Shown here: positions 10,506 through 19,559 of the stretch, in pieces | Position numbering within the stretch: position 1 is the first letter of the stretch | Layout of the letters: every line of letters starts with the position of its first letter | Assembly: GCA_013054445.1 (NCBI GenBank) | Contig: JAAMPI010000518.1 | Coordinates: forward strand, 1 to 33,538 | Direction: 5' to 3' | Source of the DNA: Cudoniella acicularis | Lineage: Eukaryota; Ascomycota; Leotiomycetes; Helotiales; Helotiaceae | Length of the DNA: 33,538 nt | Notes under the pieces: generated by a model | The model's database searches: none | What the model was told of the DNA's origin: nothing | The model's input: only the letters and a program-made list of their open reading frames with translations | Translations under genes and position numbers: made by a program

Positions 10506-11449
10506 GCTCTGTTCATCTGCTGGGAAGGCGAATGGTGGGGTGACTTCGAGGGTTCAAAGTCGGAATTGTCATGGAGATGGATGTTGTGTATTCTTTTTAG
10601 CCCCTTCCCAATTTCTGTTATATATATCGTTGGGGTTTACGGGTTTCGAGGGAAGGAATAGAATTATAGTATCATAGATTTTAGGAAATAAGTTTTCTGT
10701 ACAAATAGGCCATCCCCCCGCTCTCTTTCAATGTCTTAGTTCACGATAGCCAGCCTAGTTGCGAGCTCCCTCCTCCCCACCCTTCCCTGCCTCTCCAAGC
10801 CTCGCCAAAAAAAAAAGAGAGCTCTTATTGGAAGGCTCTACCAAAATAATAGAGATACCAACCGAGTCTCTACCCCGCTCATTCAAATTCATGATATATC
10901 TTTTCAACCTGTCAGAGATCAACGATACACTGCATGTTTTATTTATCTCACTTTGAAAACAGGGGTAACATTACTCAGTGGACAATGTTCTCCATTTCAC
11001 CGAGTTTTCAAGACTCGAAAATCACTCGCTGGAAAACCCATTTTGCAATTGCGAGGCTCCGAACAGTGAGAGTGAGTTCTGACTGCATTTCTGGAAAACG
11101 CTGGACTTTTCCTCCTAAATTGATTGCCACCGCAATAGGCCTCCGCATATTATCGTTCTACTATGTTCTGTGTTTCGTTTTTTAAAACAAAAAATTCTTA
11201 CATTGAAGTGATTTATTACTCTGCGAGTATAGTGTAGAATATTCTACGTTTCATTTTTTGAACGAAAAAGTCTAACTTCGACGTGATTTATTACCTTGCG
11301 AGTATACTGTGGAATATTCCACGATCGTGAGGGGAATATTGTAGAATAACCTAATCTTGTATTTAAAGTAACGGTTTTTTCCAATGATTGTTTCTGAAAG
11401 TCAAGTCACTTACATATCTGATCTCGAAAGTTTTTCGCCAAATTCAAAG
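10506..11449. other. Intergenic region with tandem repeat
   Basis: The 3' flank of the RTA1-like gene is followed by low-complexity C-rich sequence. From about 11170 there is a two-copy tandem repeat (annotated separately). I see no coding frame with family similarity. Confidence 0.5.
11172..11322. repeat. Two-copy ~76-bp tandem repeat, each ending in a 14-bp palindrome
   Basis: Copy 1 (11172-11247) and copy 2 (11248-11322) share GTTTC, GTGATTTATTAC, TGCGAGTATA and an ending palindrome. The endings are GTAGAATATTCTAC (11234-11247) and GTGGAATATTCCAC (11309-11322). Both are perfect palindromes, although they differ at two positions. A looser GGGGAATATTGTAGAATA follows at 11331. The GAATATTC core resembles facing heat-shock-factor half sites, but this is only a resemblance. 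Confidence 0.75.
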
Positions 11450-12002
11450 ATGTCAGAAGACCTAGAACCTACCCCTGCGAAAAGGGGTTATCAACTCTTG
11501 TCAACAGGACCTGAAGACAATTAAACTCTTGAATCCGTGGGCCTTGGCCCGCCTCATTCTACAACACGTTGCGGCCAGGACGTTGGCACCAAGATCATCC
11601 TCGAAACGATCAACGCTCTCATAGAATCCATCCAGAAAGATGTCATGGAAATACACGAAAAGATCGGGGTTAGCGACACGAGAAAGGCGGTGATGAAAAC
11701 AGCCCGAGGAGACATCAATGAGGTCCCTACGAAGTTGACAACTACTCCGAATATCCCACGGGGTTTGGATGAGGAATCATTGGCGCAGTGGATACAGCGA
11801 TATATCAATTTCTTTGGGGCTCTGATGAGTATTGCTACTACGATATTTCTGAGCGGCTTGGCTCAGTATCCTGCTTTTGGTCAGTAGGGGGCTTCGTTCG
11901 CGGTGCTGACAATTTCTGGTATTGCTCTGTTCTTTGGTGGTTGGTGCTTAAAGTTTGGCTGGGATCCAAGGGAGAGAGGAATGGCGAGGGTCAACTGCCT
12001 AG
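11450..12002 (+). pseudogene. Fungal membrane protein pseudogene with two in-frame stops
   Basis: From ATG 11450 one reading frame runs to about 12002 and is interrupted only by TAA at 11522-11524 and TAG at 11885-11887. The frame stays protein-like on both sides of each stop. It reads MSEDLEPTPAKRGYQLLS at the N-terminus, then an acidic/helical middle, then two hydrophobic helices (FFGALMSIATTIFLSGLA and VLTISGIALFFGGWCLKF) on either side of the TAG, ending WDPRERG. A GTAAGG donor at 12003 could start an intron. Both stops would become Gln codons (CAA, CAG) by reversing a C-to-T change in a CpA context, the RIP signature. I do not recognise the family. An alternative is that GTCAGT at 11881 is a splice donor, but the continued frame argues against it. 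Confidence 0.5.
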
Positions 12003-12067
12003 GTAAGGGTGGACGAGGGCAAGAGCAAGTAAAAGGGATATCACGTGTTTGCTTTTGGCCAGGGGTA

Positions 12068-12388
12068 TCAAGAAAGAAGGTCAAAGATATAATCGTGAAG
12101 GATTGTTTTGGGGGAGATCAAGTGGATAATGTGGTTTGCAAGGTCCAGCCATTTAGAAGTATACAGGTCTTTTCCTGTCAACATGCAATCTTTGATAGTC
12201 TTCTTCAACCACTTTCCCTCCACCTTACGGGCTTTCGCCCAACTTATCATCCAGTAGCGGACGTCGTCCTGGGTACCATCGATAGTTGGGAAGTGCTCCA
12301 GGAGATCAATAGTACGCTCGCCTTTTGGTTCGCCGAATAGACCGTACCAATATGGGGACAAGCCACGTTCTTTTTCTTTCCCCTCCAT
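12068..12388 (-). CDS. Hypothetical 106-aa protein
   Basis: A single-exon frame from ATG 12388 to TAG 12068. The product is soluble-looking and mixed charged/aromatic, with SPYWYGLFGEPKGER near the start, a KARKVEGKWLKK segment in the middle and a hydrophobic C-terminus. No signal peptide or known motif is visible. It lies downstream of the membrane-protein pseudogene on the other strand. Part of the opposite strand is also open, so this could be a chance frame. I do not recognise it. Confidence 0.3.
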   Translation of the reverse strand: MEGKEKERGLSPYWYGLFGEPKGERTIDLLEHFPTIDGTQDDVRYWMISWAKARKVEGKWLKKTIKDCMLTGKDLYTSKWLDLANHIIHLISPKTILHDYIFDLLS

Positions 12389-12427
12389 GTTGTTGGGAAG
12401 TTGACGTGGTGGTCGTTTGTCGCTGAT

Positions 12428-12469
12428 CAGATGCTAACCCCGAGCCCAAGTACTCGGGGTTAGATTCTG
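12428..12469. repeat. Hairpin: 11-bp perfect stem, extended by 4 bp
   Basis: CTAACCCCGAG (12434-12444) and CTCGGGGTTAG (12453-12463) are perfect reverse complements around an 8-nt loop. After a 2-nt mismatch the outer CAGA (12428-12431) pairs with TCTG (12466-12469). Role unknown; it lies between a hypothetical ORF and an epoxide-hydrolase relic. Confidence 0.6.
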
Positions 12470-12734
12470 TCCACGTGGGAGGTGCAGTAAAGATCCAGTT
12501 TATGTGGCATGCTTTGCAGTGTTTTGGGTAAAGGTGAGCGAGTGCTCGTGTTACTGCTCTTTGTTTAATGCTTGAATCTAAAATTAGATAGGGTAGAGAA
12601 TCCGTATACTTAAAAATCCTCAGTCACCTCCTTGCGTAACTGCCTACTGTTAGAACCTGGACGTAAAGGGCAGTTGGAGACACAAACTATATTGGTCATA
12701 CCACAGCTTTAGAATAAGCTTATTACAAGTCTCC

Positions 12735-13478
12735 GCGTACTGCTTAATTTTGAACCCTTTCTGTGACCTCATAAGCCTGCCCCTTCGCTTCCATCAACCG
12801 AACAACTCCAACTCCAAACCTAAATCCACAAAAAAAAGAGAAGAAAGAAAAAGACACACCTTCCTAACTCTACTACTAAAAACATAATTCGGCAAACTCG
12901 GTGCCACAACATCAAATGCCACTTTCCCATCTCCTCCCTTAAGCAAAGGAAGCATCCTCGTAACCTTGAGCCAGCTACCAGGCCATCTATGCACAAATAA
13001 CAGCGTAATACTTTTTTGCACTCCGCTTTTCTGATGCACGAAATGCACATCTAGGTCTCCGAATCCCTCAACGGGGATCTGAGTCTTAAAATGAGGGAAT
13101 TTGTTTAGCTCTTTGCTTTTCGCCAGGAATACTTGTCGCGCCAGTAAGTGGTTAGGCGTTTGAGCTCTGCTCTACTTTTCAAGTTAGTTACAATTTCTAT
13201 ACTGCAGATGAGACGTCGCGAGGGAAATGCTCTAAATGGGGAAGAACTGAAAACTATATCAAAACGAGGGGCAAGGGGGAAGGTGAAAGTAACCAAGTAG
13301 CAAGAAAACAGGAGAAAGAGAAAAGGTAACAATACAAAGGCGTTCCGTATTCTCACCCAGCTCCCTCAATCTTATACGTAGGAAGATCCTCTTCCGCCAT
13401 CTCCAATTTCCTTGCTAGCCTTTCCAGTTTCTCCTCCGGAACATAGATTTTATACGGTTTGATATCTGAGTTTGGCAT
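12735..13478 (-). pseudogene. Truncated epoxide hydrolase (N-terminal EHN part)
   Basis: ATG 13478 opens a microsomal-type epoxide-hydrolase N-terminus with KPYKIYVPEEKLERL. After an intron of about 190 nt come ELKRLTTYWRDKYSWRK and then, in another frame, ELNKFPHFKTQIP. LDVHFVHQKSG, LLFVHRWPGSWL and FDVVAPSLPNYVFSS follow. The frame break sits near 13118-13135. The oxyanion motif HGWPGS reads HRWPGS. Only a decayed stretch (to about 12735) follows, so the nucleophile Asp and the rest of the hydrolase are absent. The missing WxxGxP segment before ELKRL suggests further loss or a lost small exon. It is clearly a relic, but its exact ends are uncertain. Confidence 0.7.
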
Positions 13479-14490
13479 TCTTGCCGCCGCCGCTGCTGAA
13501 TGAATTCTTCTCTGTGCTTGTAGGGAAACCCTAAAAAGAAACTCGAGGGGTTTGAAGCGAGTAATAGGGGGAAAGGGGGGTTGAAATAGCAACGCGAGAG
13601 GGGGAACGTGTCACAATGGCTTGGGCTTGGACCTTGTGGGTGCCACAAAACTCAAGGATAGACCGACCAGCTTGGGGACCCCGCGAACTAGTGAGTCACT
13701 TACCCCGCGTTGTACAACTGAGCTTTAGACTTGTTTTCTCTATCCCGAGAACTATTGATGGGCTAAAACACATAGTGACTAGTGTAGAACACATCATGGA
13801 ACTACCGAATGATGGGTTTGGAGTCTCCATGGTTCGGGATTCGATATTGCCTTTTAAGCTGCACTTGGAGGACCAACCTATTGAGTTTTGGATCACATCC
13901 GATTCCTGCCTAACAGGTTGTAAAAATTGAAATTGACTGGCAGAGAATCAGCAATCCCAAAAATCTCTTTTTCTACTATGAACAAACTATGCTATTCTCT
14001 CTTCTTGAGATGATAGCCCGCCCCTTCTCCTTATCAATAAGTATCAGAGGATATCCAGACGCCCCATCGTGCTCCCATGACCCTCAAATCGAATGTATGT
14101 GCAATGAATCGAAGAATTTGAAGGCGAAATCGGAATTGTAAAATAAATTGGTGAAAAGACCACCTTAATGCGGAACGCCATGATCGAGAATGAGGGTATG
14201 ATCCGAATTTCTTCTGCTGGGTAGAAGAATGATACGAAATAAGTTCCGAAATAGGAGTCGAATAGGTGGTCGTACATGAATGATATCCGGACTGTCGTAT
14301 TGAGAAATGATTCGCTCGAAAATGGCTTTCTTTGCTGAAACCAGAATCCACCCGACATACTCTTCCACCCCCGAGACCCAAATACGAAAATATGTACTTG
14401 TGCAACTGCACATCACAAAACGCAACGCTCATTCAACCCTCCAACGCCAAACCCAAGGTATCAAACCCCTTACACCACCAAAACTCTCCC
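13479..14490. other. Gene-poor stretch
   Basis: About 1 kb lies between the epoxide-hydrolase relic and the Rho3 stop codon. Open frames exist on both strands but none shows a motif or protein-like composition that I can support. The right end should contain the rho3 3' untranslated region. Confidence 0.5.
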
Positions 14491-15382
14491 TTACATGACG
14501 CAGCATTTTCCGTCGCCCTTCTCCCCATTTGCCTTCACGCTGAGCGCAACTCGGGCAGCTTCGGTAAATGCTTCGTTGACGCCTCGGTTTCGCATGGCAG
14601 AGCACTCCAGATATCTCAAGGCCCCTATTTTTCTCGCAACTTCAAGTCCTTGGTTGTAGTTGATCATATCCTTCTTTTCTCGGTGGGCTCCATTCGCACC
14701 TTCTGCCTCGCCCTCCTCATCTGCGCTCTGTTCCCGTAGATCACACTTCAAGGCAACCAAGACAAGCTTGACACCTGCACAGTTTTCGGCAATCTCTCCT
14801 ACCCACTTTGATTCGACGTTTTCGAGGGAGTCTTTGGAGTCGACGGAGAAGCAGAGCATGATGGCGTGTGTGTCGTCATATGACAGGGAACGTAAGCGGT
14901 CGAATTCTTCTTGCCCAGCTGTATCCCAAAGCGAAAGTTCAATGTGCACACCATCGACAAAAATATCTGCAAGTACCCGAATTAGCCACCTCCTTTATTG
15001 TATGCAGTGGATATAAAGCAGATTGACATCGGGCAAATAGGTCGAGTAATGGCATACCATGGACATAATTCTCGAAGACAGTTGGTTCGTACACAGTTGG
15101 AAAGTATCTGTTGGCGCCAATTGATTAGAGACATCTTTTAACAAAGAGCATTGCAGGTTTGAACATACCCTCGGGTGAAGACGTTTAGCAAACTTGTCTT
15201 GCCGCAAGCACCGTCTCCTCTGTGGTATTGCGTCAGCGACTTCCCGTCTACGAAGGATCTAGGAACTTGGAGAGCGATGCAGTGCAACTCGACAGAGCGC
15301 ATCACATCGCGAGGAGAATCTCAACATACAATAACACCAGCTTTCGCTGGGTGGTAGTGTTTCCTCCTAGTCCGCACGGCAT
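14491..15382 (-). CDS. rho3: Rho3-type small GTPase
   Basis: A Rho-family GTPase acting in polarised growth and exocytosis at the plasma membrane. Exons are 15382-15330, 15219-15169, 15107-15058 and 14966-14491, giving 209 aa. The P-loop is GDGACGKTS (residues 19-27), the effector loop YEPTVFENY (41-49), switch II DTAGQEEFDRLRSLSY, the G4 motif LKCDLRE and the G5 ECSA. The insert with acidic residues after LRE and the C-terminal CCVM (CAAX prenylation) box match filamentous-fungal Rho3. The first three exons are only 50-53 nt each, cut by GT-AG introns that preserve frame. The window also encodes an Rgd1-like RhoGAP, whose yeast counterpart acts on Rho3. Confidence in Rho3 over Rho4 or Cdc42 is high from the N-terminus and overall likeness. 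Confidence 0.93.
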
Positions 15383-17690
15383 GATGGCTATCTTTGTTCG
15401 GGATTCGGAAGTGTGGCAGCGCGTAGGCTCAGCAATTATTTATTTGATTTGAATGAAAGGTTGGCTTTGTATGAGAATATGTGACTATTTGCCAATAATA
15501 AGGAGCGTGTAGAATGTGTCACAGGTCTGCCCGGTGTCGAACAAAGTGGAATGAAGAAAAGAGTTGTTGGGTGTGGCGGTTTGGGGGGGAACAAGGAAGA
15601 TCGAGACTTGAGATCAGAATGACGGGAGCTGGTCCGCTAAGTTTGCAGGTCTTGGGTGGGCTGCCGAGATGAGGAAAGCTCGCTGCACGTGGAACCAAGG
15701 ATGGCGCTGGTGTTCGACTCGGTGTAATAACGACTTTACTTTTAAATTCCTCTCGACGAGGTTATTACTTAACCTACTCCGCTGTCACCATCAGGCAATG
15801 ACCTTAGCTGGAACAGCCCACAGCCGCGCATCACCATTTCCTTCGTGCAGCCTTCGAGAAATACGAAGCGCCAGACTTTATGCAAGTCCTGATTCGGAGT
15901 GGCTTGGGAGTGGCGTTGGCGTACCATCAAGCGGATGATCGTCGCCGCATGGAGGCCTCATGCCCGAAAAGCTGGAGTTTTGAGTGCTGGCCGAGTGGGC
16001 GTCGTGGAGGCCTGGGAGAGGCCTGAGATTTTTTACTTCTATCAAGTTCGGCAACTGTCATCACCGAACGCCCACGTCCACGTCCACGTCCACGAACACA
16101 ATAGCATACGTACGCATCGCAGACTGCCAGACAGTCAGACATACAATCCAGTATGCGTAATGGTATGAAATACGGCACAAGGGATTCCGCGATCCGGAAC
16201 TGCAGATCTAGATCTCGTGGCCAGAGCACAGCCTGAAAGATTGGCGAAAGGTGGGATTTCGACGGCACAGAAGCCTGACTAGCACACCCGCGTGCGGGGA
16301 ACTTTGCGAACTACCTGTCCATAACATACATAACGAGATTCTTTGAATATGGAATATTTGGACAAGGAGGTGGGAGGGCAAATTTGATTTCTTTTTGTTG
16401 AAATTTAAAACGCGCTCGATTCAAAATCACGAATGTCAAACAAGTCCGAAAAATGACGACCGTTAATTTGCATTCAAGCCAGCAATACTGTCCAAAGCCT
16501 CAGAAATAGGAAGAGTTGTGGCCTTACAAACTACTCTCCCAATTTACAATCGAAGTCTCAGTTACCAACCGCCATGCTTTGCTTCTTCGAAAGAAACAAA
16601 ATCCACAAAATTGCAAGGAGAGAACCCTTCGAGATTCAAGAAGTTCAGCCAGCACATGGAAAAGGGACCATGATGGAGACCACGATAAAAAAGTTGAGAA
16701 CTCTCGAGTCCATTTTCATATCAAGTTACATCTGAAGATTAAACAGGTAGGCTATATGACAATATGAAAATAGCTCCGTGGTCATTCTGTAAGAGTTGAT
16801 GCTAAACAGCTACGCGCTATCACTGCCCTAAATCTCTAAACAGTTCAACCATTTAAAGCAAAACAGACACTACGCCATTAAATCAAAGCACACTTCTAAA
16901 GTCCTTTAACTACGCAATTATCAATTTATACTGGCTTCCGTTCCGGCTTCCTCACATTCCCACATTCTACATAATACCAGAAGCACTCAACCATAGGAGC
17001 GAATCTCGATACCACAAGATCTAAGATGAAGTGAATGATGGCGATCAGAAAATCCACTCACCACAAGCTCTGCTAAAAGATCTTGAAGATACATGAGCAG
17101 GAGAAAAAGCAACTCGAGAATTAGAGAGACGGCAAATATTCACTGAATCCACCTGCTGTATTAAGGAAAAATCTTGAATGAAACAGAACACTGCACACGT
17201 GCCGCAGCTACGATAGCAAGAGAGAACAGATCTCTGGCGAAGTTATCAAGGAGATTCTCAATATCTGAGCACAATACAAGTAGAAGATGACGATGCTATA
17301 AAGGTGCTGTGGATGCAATGCCTCCCAGCCCCCACCAAACGAAATTAGACGGTATGATGTATGTCAGATTTGCTACTCAACGAACGAGCTCAAGTCATGA
17401 CAGCAGTTCACATTGCTGCTACGCGAGGACAGTTCGAAAGCTCAGATGAACTTAAATTTTCAGCTCTGGAAATGCAGTTTTTATTACGTGGTGCTTGGCA
17501 GGGAAAACCTGGAAAGAAGGAAATATTGCTGGATTCCCCCAAAGCCTTACTTCTTTCTCAAGAGCTAGCTCACAGTTGCAGTTTTCGAGGATACGTAAGA
17601 CTTGGTGTAAATATGTATAGAGATCTAGGCCAGTCCGCGCAGTGATCCATCAATGTAAAACGCAACACTCAAAAATAAAATAGAATCCCC

Positions 17691-17721
17691 CTATTACACT
17701 TTGCATCTGAAAGTGTAATAG
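17691..17721. repeat. Perfect 12-bp hairpin with 7-nt loop
   Basis: CTATTACACTTT (17691-17702) and AAAGTGTAATAG (17710-17721) are exact reverse complements around GCATCTG. No flanking target duplication was recognised. It could be a transposon-end remnant or a structured RNA element. Confidence 0.6.
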
Positions 17722-17821
17722 TACAACACTGTGCCGCATTGTGGAAGAATCAAAACCTAGCTTGGCCTTCACCTCCTAATCGAATGAAAAACTGGGAACA
17801 AACATGTGATGAGTAACGAAC

Positions 17822-17864
17822 NTGCAGNAANGAACGTACGTTTATATTTTTGGGNGGGGGGGGG
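17822..17864. other. Ambiguous bases next to a G tract
   Basis: Undetermined bases (n) stand at 17822, 17828, 17831 and 17855, the last directly before a run of nine G. This is the only place in the window with ambiguous calls and marks low sequence quality. Confidence 0.95.
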
Positions 17865-18570
17865 AATCCGGTGTGTGTAGGTATGCCTGCTGATGTGAGG
17901 TTACACAGCAGATTGCAGCGCAATCCGTGTGGGTGCGTTTCCCACGTAGATAGATACATGTCGCTAATAGGGGAGAGGGAGAAATAGCCAAGAAGCCCCT
18001 TTCCTGAATCAGTTTGAGTGTCTTATGTTATATATATATTGCTCTTGTGATATTGGGATGTAGAGTGATTGGCTCCTGAAATATATGAAGGTGTGCTAAA
18101 AAAAGAATTGCATTTTTTTCAGCTTGGCTGTCTGGCAGATTTCTAGGTCCCGCTTCAGGTTTCTAAACACCCAGGCTGCTAAGAGTGGCTTCAACGCTGG
18201 TGAAGATTGTGAGGCTCAGGTGACTGACTAGGCAATTTAGCCACTACCACATAGTGTCCTTCGTGGAGACGGGGATTTGAAAGTAGCCCAAACATCAAAA
18301 CGTGGTAGAAAATTATTAGTCTTTGAAGAAAGATCCAATGCCATACATGAACCACCAGTGTCCGATATCTCGTGCCGATCCAAGTTATGCCCTGCCGTCC
18401 CAAAAATCAGATAATTTGATGTTTAAATCTTCCCACCATGTGAAAGAAAAATGAACTCCTTGTAGATAATCCGAGTGAAAATCCTCCAAACTCCCACGGC
18501 CTCTCCTGTAAGTGACCAGCCTTTTTCAACCATAACACCACCTGTTTGCGACGCCGTTCAATCACCGGGA

Positions 18571-19559
18571 TTACATCAACTCGTCATTGCCACTTGCAAC
18601 GCTCAGTTCAATCGCAGAAATGATCTCTCGCTCCTCAAACACTGGCCCTTGGCCATCGCATTTTGCCACTTTCTTCAACCGCTCACTCACGTCCCCGACA
18701 TCGACCAAGCCTTGTATGTAGAGCGGATGTGCGATAATAAAGTCCCACGTAGCACCCGCAGCAAGAAGCCGCTCGCCGGTTTCGCTCGTTACAATGCGAT
18801 GACTCGGGGTCTTGTTCTCGTGAGCGTACAGGACTTCGGTATAGAAATCCGTCGGCGAATAGTGCATCGGGCCTGCGTTTGGAAGTGGCTCTGAGCCCCC
18901 GCGATGAGGTTGCGCCGATGTAGCTTTGAGAATCTCATTTTCCGTAGCGGTTTTCTGTAGCTGTAACTTGAGCCGTTCGTTTTCTTCGACGACACTCGCA
19001 GAGTTCTTTTCTAGAGCTGCCAATTTGGCTTCGAGGTCTTTGACATGGCGTTCTTTTCGCTCACGGAAGGCACGCTGACTGGAGCATCACATCATCAGAT
19101 GAAAGCATCAAAAGGAACGTGCGGGGCTGCCTACGCTGCTCGATTCTGTGCTTTGCGGCGGGATTGCGCGGGTGTCCGGTTGTCTTCATCGTCGCTATTG
19201 CTTCCTCCTCGACGCATACCATCGTCATTCAGGTCCAGGTTAATGTCAAAGCCATTATTGACACCGTTGCTGATCGAGGGTTTGTGTTGTGAGAGCGGCG
19301 TGGGCGGCTTCACTAAGCCATTGCCGTTGAACTGCTGGTACGCATCGAAGTTCTGGAAGTCATAGGATGAAGCATCCTGTGTAGGAGTCAGGATGGAAAG
19401 GGTATGAGACTGTAACGTATGAAAGTGGTCACGAACGGGGGGAGAATTGCTGAAGTCATCAGAATTGGCCGATCCGGTATGTGCTGGTGTGGGAGGGAGC
19501 CCAAGAAACGGATAGGCTTGAGGAGCTGCTGTGAAATACGGGTAACCTGAATCCATCAT
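18571..19559 (-). CDS. Yap/Pap1-like bZIP transcription factor
   Basis: A nuclear bZIP regulator of the fungal AP-1-like group. Exons are 19559-19135 and 19078-18571, giving 310 aa. The N-terminal third is rich in Ser, Pro, Asn and Gln (activation-type). The basic region is split by the intron: RRKAQNRAA then QRAFRERKERHVKDL. The NxxAQxxFR signature is that of the Yap family, not of classical bZIPs. A leucine zipper follows (LAALEKNSASVVEENERLKL). The C-terminal domain includes PTDFYTEVLYAHENKTPSHR, GERLLAAGATWDFI and CDGQGPVFEE, found in many filamentous-fungal Yap relatives. The usual paired cysteine-rich domains of Yap1 are not visible, so redox sensing like Yap1 is not supported. The start is the first of two adjacent ATGs; the longer frame only adds a TTG start. 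It has a long GC-rich leader region. Confidence 0.88.

Larger units (their letters stand above)
15383..18570. other. Long gene-poor stretch upstream of rho3
   Basis: About 3.2 kb. It begins with the rho3 promoter. At about 16068-16093 a CCACGT-type hexamer repeats four times. A 94-codon ATG frame at 17361-17645 has no recognisable motif and is not called as a gene. A perfect hairpin lies at 17691-17721 and ambiguous bases around 17822-17864. From 17990 to 18470 the sequence is AT-rich with no coding signal that I can support. Confidence 0.5.

Noticed and set aside
13616..13930. 104-codon plus-strand ATG frame downstream of rho3
   Set aside because: No motif or family likeness, and frames of similar length occur on the other strand.
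17200..17645. Possible retroelement gag relic or small gene around the ATG at 17361
   Set aside because: A stretch reading DDDAIKVLWMQCLPAPTKR vaguely recalls gag proteins, but stops surround it and no other retroelement motif is visible. Too weak to call.
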